The notes below the pieces were generated by a model, which saw only the letters and a program-made list of their open reading frames with translations, was not told where the DNA came from and searched no databases. This document shows positions 10,311 to 19,940 of a stretch of 64,000 bases of DNA, piece by piece; within the stretch, counting starts at the first letter, position 1, and the number at the start of each line of letters is the position of its first letter. The stretch covers positions 62,001-126,000 of the forward strand of contig NZ_CP132381.1 in assembly GCF_030758615.1 (NCBI RefSeq), written 5' to 3'. The stretch comes from Gilliamella apis (GTDB lineage Bacteria; Pseudomonadota; Gammaproteobacteria; Enterobacterales; Orbaceae). The translations under genes were made by a program, and so were the position numbers.

Positions 10311-10339
10311 AATATTACAGGATGATATCCTGTAATATT
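10311..10339. terminator. Bidirectional terminator between fmt and tehB
   Basis: AATATTACAGGAT and ATCCTGTAATATT form a 13-bp perfect stem with a 3-base loop. On the plus strand it runs into TTTTTTT at 10344-10350, a good intrinsic terminator for fmt. On the minus strand it overlaps the last two bases of the tehB stop codon and is followed by a T-rich stretch. Confidence 0.85.
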
Positions 10340-11199
10340 ATCGTTTTTTTGCTAGTAAAGTCACAAAACGAAGTTTTATCCGGTTACCATTAATATCCGT
10401 CTTGTGCAATTCACCAACATCTTCATTATATTTTAGAATATCCCAATCTTGATAATAATTACGTAATTCATTCTCTTTAAACGTAAATGAAAACCCGACA
10501 GAACAAGGAAAATCGTCTGTTGACATGGCACATACAATTAAATTATAACCGCCCGTTTTGGTTATAGTTTGCATATTATCAATAATATCAGGAATTCGAT
10601 CTGGTTGTAGGAACATCATTACAACTGTTGAAATAATTAAATCGTAATTACCTTTAAGATTAGCTTGGTTTATATCATAAATAGATGCCTTGATATGAGA
10701 GAGATCATCATTGGCAATAATTTGTTGTAAATTACTGATAGTCATCTCCGATTTGTCAACAGCATCAACATCAAAGCCAAGTCAGCTGCAAAAAAAGTGA
10801 ATTACGACCAGAACCACACCCTAAATCTAAAGCTTTTCCTGCTTGAATAATTTGACAAACATCTAACACATCAGAATGCGTTTTCGTCATTTGATATTTT
10901 TTCTGGGTATAATCTTCAGGTTGACAATAAAAAGCCAGTTGACACTGTAGATCATCAGATACTTGCGCAATTCGATGCCATTGTTGAGGCAAAATAAATG
11001 GAGGTTGATGATCAACATCGAAAATATGTTGAGAGATAATATCTCCCTGTTCGGTTAACATATCAAAATTCACATAACCTTTAATAATGTTTAATTTTGC
11101 CCATGTACCTATTTGTGTATTATGCTTTTCGCGAAACAAAGTTGGTAAAGTATTAACATCCCAAATAGGTAACGTTTTATAACAAACTAAATTTTTCAT
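10338..11199 (-). CDS. tehB: Tellurite-resistance methyltransferase TehB, two-domain form, frameshifted as given
   Basis: TehB is a SAM-dependent methyltransferase linked to tellurite and oxidant resistance. This is the long Haemophilus-type form: an N-terminal cupin-like domain (about residues 1-90, starting MKNLVCYKTLPIWD) and a methyltransferase domain with SAM motif LDLGCGSGRNS, then STVVMMFLQ, and ending in IKLRFVTLLAKKR. The frame breaks just after GRNSLFL near 10775-10790; one surplus base restores a protein of about 286 residues, the expected family length. I chose ATG 11199 because homology starts there; a GTG lies one codon upstream. It is divergent from the yddB operon and has a perfect IscR-type site 27 bases upstream. 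Confidence 0.85.
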
Positions 11200-11225
11200 C
11201 ACAATACCATTAATAAAATCACATA

Positions 11226-11250
11226 ATAGTTGACTATTATAGTCAACTAT
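11226..11250. promoter_or_regulatory. IscR type 1 binding site (perfect consensus match)
   Basis: Half-sites ATAGTTGACT (11226-11235) and AGTCAACTAT (11241-11250), separated by ATTAT, match the E. coli IscR type 1 consensus (ATASYYGACT, spacer RWWWY, AGTCRRSTAT) at all 25 positions. It is also an 11-bp inverted repeat with a 3-bp centre, and a third partial half (TAGTCAA) follows at 11251-11257. It lies between tehB and the yddB operon. The iscR gene is present in this window. Confidence 0.8.
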
Positions 11251-11318
11251 TAGTCAATTCAACAACTTTTTTTAAAAACTTTTATTTAATAAAGACATAA
11301 TACATAGTTATGCATAAA

Positions 11319-11340
11319 AAATGTGATATATGTCACATTT
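11319..11340 (+). promoter_or_regulatory. CRP binding site upstream of yddB
   Basis: The core TGTGA-N6-TCACA at 11322-11337 is a perfect CRP match, flanked by symmetric AAA and TTT. Its centre is 41.5 bp before base 11371, so a class II promoter with a -10 near TTAAAT (11359-11364) would fit. That promoter assignment is inference. Confidence 0.75.
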
Positions 11341-11364
11341 CTGTCAAATTAAATTGATTTAAAT

Positions 11365-11383
11365 GATAATGATAATAAGATCC
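11365..11383 (+). promoter_or_regulatory. Fur box upstream of yddB
   Basis: GATAATGATAAT followed by AAGATCC matches the first 12 bases of the 19-bp Fur consensus, with weaker agreement in the last third. It overlaps the predicted transcription start and lies 35 bases before the yddB ATG, the expected place for iron-dependent repression of a TonB-dependent receptor. A second AT-rich run (TTATCATTAAATTTATC) reaches the start codon. Confidence 0.7.
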
Positions 11384-11417
11384 ATTCTTATTTAAATTAG
11401 TTATCATTAAATTTATC

Positions 11418-13958
11418 ATGCGTAAACCTTATCAAATCTACTCAATCTTCTGTTGTTTATTATTTCCAATTTATATTCAAGCCAAAGATGTTCAAGATGA
11501 AAAAAAACATCAAGATAACAAAGAAGTACTAACTGAAGAAAATAAAGAGGATAATAAAAAAGAGGTTATGGTTGTAAAAGCAAAATTTAACTCCAATCCT
11601 ATAGCATCACAACCAGAACTTATTACATCAGAAGAAATTCGTACCGGTACAATGGGTAACGGCAATATTACCGATATTTTAAAAACATTACCGTCAATTC
11701 AAGTATCAAATAGCAGCAATAATGGCAATCAACAAGGGGAAATCAAACCCTCTAAAGTTACAATTCATGGCGCATCAAGCTATCAAAATAACTTTATGCT
11801 AGATGGCATTAGTTTTAACAACGATATTGATCCGTCAAATCCTAATGATGATATTACGGCTACACGTATTAATTCTGATGAGCAAGGTCTATATATTGAC
11901 AGTCGTTTAATCGATAATGTTAAAGTTTATGATAAGAACATTCCAGTAGAATATGGTGGATTTACTGGCGGTGTTATTGATGTTACCGGACGTCGTTGGA
12001 AATATACTACAGGAGGTAGTGTTTACTACAATACTACTCGTTCAGCTTGGAATAAAATACATACCGATAAACGTGTTGATTTTAGTCCTACACAAAATAC
12101 TTCAAACCGACCAAATCGTTTTCAACCACATTATAAAAAAGAAAACTTTGGCGGATGGTTTGAATCTGGTATCACTGATAATTTAGGTTTTGTTTTCTCC
12201 GCTTCTCGAAAAGAATCAGATATTTCATCTTACGCTTATCGCGGTGAAGCAATTATTCTAGACTCATCAAACGAAATTGCAGATATTGAAGCTGCTGGTG
12301 GCTATAAAGATCAAACACGAACATCCAATAACTACTTATCTAAATTTAGTTGGTATATGACAGATAATACCTATTTAGATTGGTCAGTAAATTATTCTAA
12401 TTACCAGGACTATTCATTTTCTGCCAATGTTGCTAATTCTGGATTTAAAACTAACCATACTGGCATTGGCTCATCATTACAGTTAACTTCGCAACAAGAT
12501 TTAGGTGAATTAGAATTGACTACCGGTTACCAAGTGCTAGAAGATAAACGTAAAGATGACCAAAAATATTATGTTTCTTATCGTTATGAAAATTGGATAG
12601 AACAAGATGAAAACTTTGAAAAACAATCTGGTGGTATTGGTGATTTAAAAACTAAACAAAAAAATACCGAATTAAAAGGTAAATTCACATTTACACCAAT
12701 TAATTGGGGTAACACGATACATCAACCAAAATCTGGATTTGAATTCAAAAAAACAAACGCATCTTATATCCGTAATAAAGACTTTTTTAGATATAACTTT
12801 GTTAATTATAATGATGTCTGGAAGAATTGGATGATCAATGCCTTTAAGAAAGGGACTTATAGTGCAGATTATAAAAACTACGCACTTTATGCTGACGATA
12901 CTATCACCTATCACCGTTTAACCTTACAACCAGGAATACGGGTTGACTACGACAATTTTGTGAAAAATTATAATGTCGCTCCACGAATAGCGACAACCTA
13001 TGACCTATTTGGTACTAAACAGACTAATTTAATTGCTGGTTATAACCGCTATTACGGTAGAACAATGATGGGCTATGCATTATATGGTGCACAAAATGGT
13101 GGATTATATAACTGTTACGGATGTAAGCCAGGTGATGTCATTGATGATAAGTGGATAAACGAAACTGATTTTGAAGGTTTAAATCATCTTTCTACACCTT
13201 ACAGTGATGAAATTAACTTTGGTATTGAACAAAAAATTCTTGATACACTGTGGAAATTTGAATATGTACACCGTAATAGCCGTGACGAAGTAGTCAGTAA
13301 ACCTAAATATGCTAGATCTTCGGTACGCAAATTTGACAATACAGGTAAAAGTGAACATAACAGTTTTGCTATTAGTGTAACTAATCCTGAAAAATGGAAG
13401 ATCGCTACAACTGAAAATACCTTAAAAGCATCGATTATCTGGGAAAAAAATCAGAGTAATACACCAAAAGTAGGTTATGCTCATTATGATGCTGCCGGAG
13501 GAAGAATTAATAAAGATTATGTTTATTATAATGGCAAAGTTATTAAAGCGTCCAAATTACCAGCAACTGATTTTAATCTTCCATTAAGATTTAATTTAGA
13601 GCTTACGACTGCGTTTCCTGATTATGACCTGTCAATTTATAATCAGTTCCAATGGCATGCTCAACGCTCTCAAGCTGTGAGATATGAAAGCTCATACAAA
13701 TGGGATCCAGACAAAGGCCAATTAGCACGTTATGATCGTGAAGATTTTGGTAGTACATTTCGTTGGGATGTAAAAATGCTATGGAAACCGAGTTTTGCTT
13801 ATGGTGCGAATATGTCATTGGAAGTCAATAATTTATTAAATAAACGCAATGTAACTGATCGATATAATTATGGTGTTGACGCTAATGGCAACCCTATTAT
13901 CTTAAATTCTTATGATATAGGTCGCCAATTTTGGATGCAAATCGGCTATGATTTCTAG
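11418..13958 (+). CDS. yddB: TonB-dependent outer-membrane receptor, YddB/FusA-like
   Basis: 846 residues. A signal peptide (about residues 1-22, ending IYIQAKD) is followed by a charged linker and a TonB-box-like EVMVVKAK. The plug domain has NITDILKTLPSIQVS, VTIHGASSYQNNFMLDGISF and EYGGFTGGVIDV. A long beta-barrel ends in phenylalanine (FWMQIGYDF), as outer-membrane barrels do. The plug and barrel landmarks follow E. coli YddB closely, including GNGNI(S/T)D and the HGAS-YQN segment. Receptors of this group (FusA, YddB) import ferredoxin or related iron-containing ligands together with an M16 protease. First gene of yddB-yddA-pqqL, behind CRP, Fur and IscR-type sites. The ligand here is unproven. 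Confidence 0.85.
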   Translation: MRKPYQIYSIFCCLLFPIYIQAKDVQDEKKHQDNKEVLTEENKEDNKKEVMVVKAKFNSNPIASQPELITSEEIRTGTMGNGNITDILKTLPSIQVSNSSNNGNQQGEIKPSKVTIHGASSYQNNFMLDGISFNNDIDPSNPNDDITATRINSDEQGLYIDSRLIDNVKVYDKNIPVEYGGFTGGVIDVTGRRWKYTTGGSVYYNTTRSAWNKIHTDKRVDFSPTQNTSNRPNRFQPHYKKENFGGWFESGITDNLGFVFSASRKESDISSYAYRGEAIILDSSNEIADIEAAGGYKDQTRTSNNYLSKFSWYMTDNTYLDWSVNYSNYQDYSFSANVANSGFKTNHTGIGSSLQLTSQQDLGELELTTGYQVLEDKRKDDQKYYVSYRYENWIEQDENFEKQSGGIGDLKTKQKNTELKGKFTFTPINWGNTIHQPKSGFEFKKTNASYIRNKDFFRYNFVNYNDVWKNWMINAFKKGTYSADYKNYALYADDTITYHRLTLQPGIRVDYDNFVKNYNVAPRIATTYDLFGTKQTNLIAGYNRYYGRTMMGYALYGAQNGGLYNCYGCKPGDVIDDKWINETDFEGLNHLSTPYSDEINFGIEQKILDTLWKFEYVHRNSRDEVVSKPKYARSSVRKFDNTGKSEHNSFAISVTNPEKWKIATTENTLKASIIWEKNQSNTPKVGYAHYDAAGGRINKDYVYYNGKVIKASKLPATDFNLPLRFNLELTTAFPDYDLSIYNQFQWHAQRSQAVRYESSYKWDPDKGQLARYDREDFGSTFRWDVKMLWKPSFAYGANMSLEVNNLLNKRNVTDRYNYGVDANGNPIILNSYDIGRQFWMQIGYDF

Positions 13959-14013
13959 TCTACCATCATTTATCATTTTGTTTTTTAAGTAACTTAATAG
14001 AAATAATAAGATC

Positions 14014-15684
14014 GTGAGCAAGTTAAAACAATTTTATTTTTTAGTTAAACCTTTTTGGCGATCATCACAATCAATGGTCGCTTGGTTATTACTAATTGTT
14101 ACTATTGGATTGAGTTTAACATCAATCTGGTTTAATGTCTTAATCAATGAATGGAATGGTAAGTTCTTTGATGCTTTACAACGTCTTGATAGTACTACTA
14201 TTTACAGTTTATTATTACAATTCATTCTATTGATTGCCATTCTCATTTTATTAGTTGTTTATGCTGATTATTTAAGAAAAAAATTATTAATAAAATGGCG
14301 TAATTGGATGACAGTGCATATTACCCAAAAATGGCTGTCAAAAAATGGGCAGCATTACCATTTACAAAATCGACAACTTGAACCTGATAATCCAGATCAA
14401 CGTATTGCTGAAGACATACATCTATTAATTTCGCAATCATTAGGTCTACTCATTTCTTTTTTAACATCAACATTCACTTTTGTTTCGTTTTCAATGATCC
14501 TATGGAATTTATCAGGATCAATTTCATTCACCTTGTTTGACGTCACAATAACCATACCTGGTTATATGTTTTTCGTCTGCCTTTTATACGTCACTTTTGG
14601 TATATTAATTACCCATTTAATTGGTAGAAAACTACATGGTATTAATGTTGAAAAACAAAAAAATGAAGCAAACTATCGTAGTGCCCTAATTCGATGTCGC
14701 GATAATAGTGATAATATTGCTGGGCAGCATGCACAGGAGCAAGAACAAACAAAACTACAACACCATTTTTCAGCTATCATCCGCAATTGGTACCAGTTGA
14801 TCAATAAAGAACGAAACTTACTGCTTTTCGTCAATGGCTTTAGCCACATCTCATCATTAGCTCCAATATTTTTTGCTTTACCTAAATTTATTAGCGGTGC
14901 AATCCAATTAGGAGGATTGATGCAAATTAGGATGGCATTTACTCAACTCAATAGCGCATTAAGCTGGTTTATTTTCAGTTATAAAGATATCGCAGTATGG
15001 CAAGCAACAGTAACAAGACTTTATAATTTTGCCATATTACTAGAAGAACCAATTGAACCTAATATAAAAAATGATGATTTAGAATCTAACTATCTATTAA
15101 AGGTAGCTAATTTACAAGTCATGAATACTAATAATTTCCCATTAGTTTCCATCTCTTGCCAATTAAAAGCGGGACAATCATTACTAATAAAAGGTGTATC
15201 AGGAAGTGGTAAATCAACATTATTAAAAAGTTTAGCTGGATTTTGGCCTCATTTTTCTGGATCGATAAATCGGACAGATAACTATATTTGGTTACCACAA
15301 AAAAGTTATATTGGTTTTGGCAAATTAGCTGATCTAATAAGTTATCCACAAAATGCCAATGTTTATAATCAAAATGAATTAGAAAAAGCATTAGAGTTTG
15401 CTGGATTAACAGAGCTAAATCATGAGCTAGAAAAAGAAGATAACTGGGAAATAAGATTATCTGGCGGTGAAAAGCAACGATTATTATTTGCTAGGTTATA
15501 CCTGAATAAACCTGACTTATTATTACTTGATGAAATCACATCATGGCTAGATGTTGACAGTGCAATAATCATGATAGATCGCTTAAAAAAAACGTTAACA
15601 CATAGTGCGATAGTATTAGTTTCACATCAAAATGAATTAGAGCCATTAGTTAACCAAGTAATTAATATTAATAAAACATTGTAG
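14014..15684 (+). CDS. yddA: ABC transporter, fused permease and ATPase, YddA/FusD-like
   Basis: 556 residues from a GTG start. The N-terminal half is an SbmA/BacA-type membrane domain with several helices in residues 1-290 (FNVLINEWNGKFFDALQ is the family hallmark). The C-terminal half is an ATPase with Walker [10 protein letters not shown], signature LSGGEKQR and Walker B LLLLDE. This is the architecture of E. coli YddA (561 residues) and Pectobacterium FusD. It begins 55 bases after yddB and pqqL follows 47 bases later. In this system it is proposed to move a product across the inner membrane; the cargo and direction are not established. A general vitamin-B12-type exporter is the main alternative, but context favours FusD. 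Confidence 0.87.
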   Translation: MSKLKQFYFLVKPFWRSSQSMVAWLLLIVTIGLSLTSIWFNVLINEWNGKFFDALQRLDSTTIYSLLLQFILLIAILILLVVYADYLRKKLLIKWRNWMTVHITQKWLSKNGQHYHLQNRQLEPDNPDQRIAEDIHLLISQSLGLLISFLTSTFTFVSFSMILWNLSGSISFTLFDVTITIPGYMFFVCLLYVTFGILITHLIGRKLHGINVEKQKNEANYRSALIRCRDNSDNIAGQHAQEQEQTKLQHHFSAIIRNWYQLINKERNLLLFVNGFSHISSLAPIFFALPKFISGAIQLGGLMQIRMAFTQLNSALSWFIFSYKDIAVWQATVTRLYNFAILLEEPIEPNIKNDDLESNYLLKVANLQVMNTNNFPLVSISCQLKAGQSLLIKGVSGSGKSTLLKSLAGFWPHFSGSINRTDNYIWLPQKSYIGFGKLADLISYPQNANVYNQNELEKALEFAGLTELNHELEKEDNWEIRLSGGEKQRLLFARLYLNKPDLLLLDEITSWLDVDSAIIMIDRLKKTLTHSAIVLVSHQNELEPLVNQVININKTL

Positions 15685-15731
15685 ATATTTATATAGATAA
15701 CAATATCTAAAGTATTTTTATAGGACGAAAA

Positions 15732-18488
15732 ATGAAAAATTTGATTGTTTGTTGTGTTTTATTTGTACTAACAGCCTGTGTACAAAGCCCATCACTCCCA
15801 CAAGATCCCATGATAAAACGTTATCAATTGGATAATGGTTTAACAGTAATTTTAATGCCAAAACAGAGTGATAACGCTGAATTAAGATTAGTTGTCCATA
15901 GTGGATCAGTGCAAGAAACAGAACAGCAAAAAGGGCTAGCACATTTTGTTGAACATATGGCATTTAAAGGTACAAAAAACTTCCCTAACCAATCAAGCCG
16001 GAAACAGTTAGAAAAATATGGTATAACATTTGGAGCGCATATTAATGCCGTTACTAGTTTTAACTCTACAATATATAAATTATCATTACCAACCAATCCA
16101 CAAGCCATTCAAACTGGTCTACAGGTAATGGCAGACTGGGCTTATAATATCTCATTTGATCCTGCAGATTTTAATCAAGAACGCAATGTAATTGTCGAAG
16201 AGTGGCGCTTACGACAAGGTGTTGCTTATCGAATTAATGAACAACTCGATCAATTACGTTACCAAGGAAGTTTATACGCTAATAGCTCACCTATTGGATC
16301 GTTATCTTTAATCAAAAATAGTCCGGTTGAAGAAGCTAAAACTTTTTATCAAAAATGGTATCAACCACAAAGAATGAGCTTAATTGTAGTTGGTCAATTT
16401 AATGAACAATCTATACGCCAACAGATAAACAAATATTTTGGTGTTGCAGATAAAGGAAACTCACCAGTAGATATACCATCTTTACGACAATTTTCTTCTC
16501 AGCCGACTCCGCTAGTTAAAATGATATTTGATGCAGAGCAAGGACAACGATTGATCCAAATTATGCTGCAACGCGATGCTATTGCACCATTAAATACTTC
16601 ACAAGGAATGACTGATGATATTGTAGATCAAATTTGGCTATCTATTCTAAATAAACGCCTGCAATTGATTACTGAAAATCAAAAATTGCAACTAGCTCAA
16701 GTGAAAGAGCAAAGTGTTTTATTAGATGAAAAAAGAATACAATACCTACTATTTGCTATTCCAAATCAAAATCATTATCAAGAAACCCTACAATTAATGT
16801 TTGATGAGCTGCAACGATTAGCGATAATACCTGTATCTAAAAAAGAGTACGAACAGGCCACTAAACAGATATTAATCAAATTATCACAACAAGCAGCAAG
16901 TGAAAATAATTATCGTAATAACCAATTAGCTGAACGCTTAACCACGGCAGTCGAATACCAAATGCCAATGATAAATAAAAAACAGCAATTAGCTATAACA
17001 CAATCAATTATTAATCAAATAACGCCGGAAAAGCTTAAACAAGTTATTTCTCGTCGTTTAGAGCAAAGTCATTTACGCCTTGCAATTATCGGACCTGATA
17101 ATGATAAAAAAATAATATCACAAAGTGCTATTGTTGCACTATGGAAAGCAACTCGACATAAAGATGATACTCAACTGAGTGAATTTTCTTATCAAACTCA
17201 AAATAAACCCTTAATTATTGCACCTCCAGTACAAGGTACTATCGTTAAAACAAATGCATTAAAAGAGCTTGATAGCGAAGAGTGGATTCTTAATAATGGT
17301 ATGAGGGTTATTGTATACCCAAATCAAAAATTAACTGATAATATCCAAATCAATTTAAGAATTCCAGGCGGTCAATCATTAGATGCTAATTCACAATTAG
17401 GAGCAGTAACTTGGTCTCAGCAATTAGCTGAACTCAGCGGTTATGGCAATTATAGCAGTAAAGAATTACGGCAATATGGAGAATTAAAACCTTATGCTGA
17501 GCTTCTACATCATGGTTTTCAAGGTAGTACAACCGATGATCAATTAGAAACGTTATTTTCTATACTCTATTTAAAATTAACAGCGCCACAATTTAATTCA
17601 CAAAAATTGTCATTAGCACAGCAAAATGCGATGTTGATGCAAAATAAATTACCAATAGAAAGAAAATTTTTAGATTTTATCCATAAAAATACATTTAATA
17701 ATAGTCAACGTTTAATGGTTCATCCAAATGGTACATGGCGTCACTTTACTAGCACACAATTACAATCGACTTATCAAATGCTTTACTCATCACCAAATTC
17801 GATGGTTTTAACGATTTCTGGTAATGTAGATACAAAGCAACTAAAAGCATTAACTGTAAAATGGCTTGCAGGGATTAACGGTAATTCCACTAAGTTACAT
17901 TGGCATAACAATCATATCACGCCAATTAACAAGCCAATGCAATTTAATTATCCATATGGTACCAGTGATAAAGCAATGGTAAGTCTATTGTATACAAGTG
18001 AAGCAGATTGGAGTCAAAACAATCAACTTGCTTTAAATTTGCTTGATAAAGTTGTAAATGCTCGCTTACATACTTCTATTCGAGAACAAAACTCTGGTGT
18101 TTATACTATTATTTTTTCAGAGCAGATAATCAAGAAACCAGAATCTTACTACCTTGCTAGACTTAATTTCACCACCGATCCTAAACGGGTCAATGAAATT
18201 AAATCCTTAGTTAATCAAGTTATGGACAATATTCGTTCACATGGTATTAATCTTCAAGAGCTCATCATAGCGAAAAAAGCATGGAAAGAAGATTACAGAG
18301 AACAACAAAAAAGTGCACAATATTGGAGTACTGCCATCGCTCAAACAGCAACAGATGATGGTAATTTTGTACAATTAAATCAACAGATAACACAAGTTGA
18401 AAATATTTCATTAGAAACCGTCAACGAACTTGCGCAAAAATTGATAGGTCAAAATCCTAAAATATTTACATTATTACCGAAAAAATAA
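15732..18488 (+). CDS. pqqL: Periplasmic M16 zinc protease, PqqL/FusC-like, probable lipoprotein
   Basis: 918 residues (E. coli PqqL 931), the length of two M16A halves. The zinc motif HFVEHM (HxxEH) lies near residue 75, with the downstream glutamate in VIVEEWRLRQG about 75 residues later; the second half lacks the motif, as in the family. The N-terminus has a lipoprotein signal peptide with lipobox LTAC at residues 13-16. FusC cleaves imported ferredoxin in the periplasm to free iron, and PqqL is its E. coli homologue. AGGA precedes the ATG. Last gene of the operon, followed by a terminator. The gene name is historical; no PQQ synthesis genes are present. Confidence 0.9.
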   Translation: MKNLIVCCVLFVLTACVQSPSLPQDPMIKRYQLDNGLTVILMPKQSDNAELRLVVHSGSVQETEQQKGLAHFVEHMAFKGTKNFPNQSSRKQLEKYGITFGAHINAVTSFNSTIYKLSLPTNPQAIQTGLQVMADWAYNISFDPADFNQERNVIVEEWRLRQGVAYRINEQLDQLRYQGSLYANSSPIGSLSLIKNSPVEEAKTFYQKWYQPQRMSLIVVGQFNEQSIRQQINKYFGVADKGNSPVDIPSLRQFSSQPTPLVKMIFDAEQGQRLIQIMLQRDAIAPLNTSQGMTDDIVDQIWLSILNKRLQLITENQKLQLAQVKEQSVLLDEKRIQYLLFAIPNQNHYQETLQLMFDELQRLAIIPVSKKEYEQATKQILIKLSQQAASENNYRNNQLAERLTTAVEYQMPMINKKQQLAITQSIINQITPEKLKQVISRRLEQSHLRLAIIGPDNDKKIISQSAIVALWKATRHKDDTQLSEFSYQTQNKPLIIAPPVQGTIVKTNALKELDSEEWILNNGMRVIVYPNQKLTDNIQINLRIPGGQSLDANSQLGAVTWSQQLAELSGYGNYSSKELRQYGELKPYAELLHHGFQGSTTDDQLETLFSILYLKLTAPQFNSQKLSLAQQNAMLMQNKLPIERKFLDFIHKNTFNNSQRLMVHPNGTWRHFTSTQLQSTYQMLYSSPNSMVLTISGNVDTKQLKALTVKWLAGINGNSTKLHWHNNHITPINKPMQFNYPYGTSDKAMVSLLYTSEADWSQNNQLALNLLDKVVNARLHTSIREQNSGVYTIIFSEQIIKKPESYYLARLNFTTDPKRVNEIKSLVNQVMDNIRSHGINLQELIIAKKAWKEDYREQQKSAQYWSTAIAQTATDDGNFVQLNQQITQVENISLETVNELAQKLIGQNPKIFTLLPKK

Positions 18489-18494
18489 CCAAAC

Positions 18495-18519
18495 TTATTA
18501 CAGGGCAATGCCCTGTAAT
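18495..18519 (+). terminator. Terminator after pqqL
   Basis: TATTACAGGGC and GCCCTGTAATA form an 11-bp stem around an AAT loop, seven bases after the pqqL stop, followed by TTTTAAAAT. The stem shares the TATTACAGG/CCTGTAATA core with the terminator after fmt. Confidence 0.8.
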
Positions 18520-18719
18520 ATTTTAAAATAGTTTATGGCTTACCTTATCCTAAACAATAATTGTCAATTACTATTCAAATTAACTATAACTATTTGCGAC
18601 TAAAATAAAAAGAGCAAATAACCAATTAAAAAATAAATTTATAGTAGCGAAGTTAACTATATCAACATATAATCATCAGCATTCTAGACTATATAGAAAA
18701 AATATTAGAGGAATAATTT

Positions 18720-19508
18720 ATGGGATTTTTAACAGGTAAACGCATTCTGGTCACCGGCGTTGCAAGCAACCGTTCTATCGCTTATGGTATTGCAAAAGCA
18801 ATGCATCGAGAAGGCGCAGAATTGGCCTTTACTTATCAAAGCGAGAAATTAAAAAGCCGTGTTGAAGAGTTTGCTGCTGATTTTAATTCTAATATCGTTT
18901 TACCTTGTGATGTTGCACATGATGACAGCATCACATCATTATTTACTGAGCTAGCAAAAACATGGGACAAATTTGATGGTTTTGTACATGCTATTGCGTT
19001 TGCGCCAGGAGATCAATTAGATGGTGATTATGTTAATGCGGTAACTCGAGAAGGTTTTGCTATTGCCCACGATATCAGCTCTTATAGCTTTGTAGCTATG
19101 GCTAAAGCTTGTCGTTCAATGCTTAATCCTGATTCAGCATTAGTTACTCTTTCTTATCTAGGTGCTGAACGTGCAATTCCTAACTATAATGTTATGGGCC
19201 TTGCCAAAGCATCTTTAGAAGCAAATGTACGTTATATGGCAAATGCAATGGGACCTGAAGGTATACGTGTAAATGCGATTTCAGCTGGTCCTATTCGTAC
19301 TTTAGCTGCATCAGGTATTAAAGATTTTAAAAAGATGTTATCACATTGTGAATCAGTTACCCCTATTCGTCGTACAGTAACCATCGAAGATGTGGGTAAT
19401 TCAGCAGCATTCTTATGTTCAAACCTATCTTCAGGTATTACTGGTGAAGTTATTCATGTAGATGGTGGGTTTAGTATCGCCGCTATGAATGAATTAGAAC
19501 TTAAATAA
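18720..19508 (+). CDS. fabI: Enoyl-[acyl-carrier-protein] reductase (NADH)
   Basis: 262 residues, the E. coli FabI length. It carries out the last reduction of each fatty-acid elongation cycle. This is a Rossmann SDR with N-terminal nucleotide segment [12 protein letters not shown], the conserved [12 protein letters not shown], and the catalytic Tyr-x6-Lys in [10 protein letters not shown]. The C-terminus has [24 protein letters not shown] lies seven bases upstream of the ATG. It is transcribed alone: 231 AT-rich bases separate it from pqqL, and a strong terminator follows. Confidence 0.97.
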   Translation: MGFLTGKRILVTGVASNRSIAYGIAKAMHREGAELAFTYQSEKLKSRVEEFAADFNSNIVLPCDVAHDDSITSLFTELAKTWDKFDGFVHAIAFAPGDQLDGDYVNAVTREGFAIAHDISSYSFVAMAKACRSMLNPDSALVTLSYLGAERAIPNYNVMGLAKASLEANVRYMANAMGPEGIRVNAISAGPIRTLAASGIKDFKKMLSHCESVTPIRRTVTIEDVGNSAAFLCSNLSSGITGEVIHVDGGFSIAAMNELELK

Positions 19509-19523
19509 TATAACCTTAAATGT

Positions 19524-19563
19524 AAATAAGGTGCCAGAATGAATAACTGACACCTTATTTTTT
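19524..19563 (+). terminator. Terminator after fabI
   Basis: AAATAAGGTG pairs with CACCTTATTT, the inner CAG/CTG extends the stem, and a T7 run at 19558-19564 follows. A strong intrinsic terminator 15 bases after fabI. Confidence 0.88.
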
Positions 19564-19565
19564 TA

Positions 19566-19940
19566 ATTTATCACCGTGATATTTTTTATCTTAACCTCTA
19601 GATAATCAAACTTTTGTATAGAGTAAATTGATATTGCTGTCTAATTCAAAACATAAAATTGTTACTAATCCATTTTATTTGTAAATTCTTGCTATATCAG
19701 CTAATCTAAATTAAAAGCTCAGTATCTTAATTCTAAAAATTATCTATCACTTTTTAACAATTAAAATACAATAATAATGATGATTTAATAATCATTAAGT
19801 CTATTTTATAGAACCTTAAAAATCTAATAAATTATCATTACCCAAATAACATATGATCAAATTTTACAATAGAATATAAATCGTAATGTAGAATCCAATG
19901 GTTAATTTAATAATATTATTTTTAACACATTGATGTATCT
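19566..19940. other. AT-rich gap between convergent fabI and ppnP
   Basis: About 375 bases after the fabI terminator. Both strands are broken by frequent stops, and I see no ribosome site with an open frame, no RNA-gene-like structure and no repeat. Nothing recognisable. Confidence 0.6.

Noticed and set aside
10338..11199. Two separate genes, a cupin-like protein and a methyltransferase, instead of one tehB
   Set aside because: Haemophilus TehB has both domains in one chain, and a single-base correction gives exactly that length.
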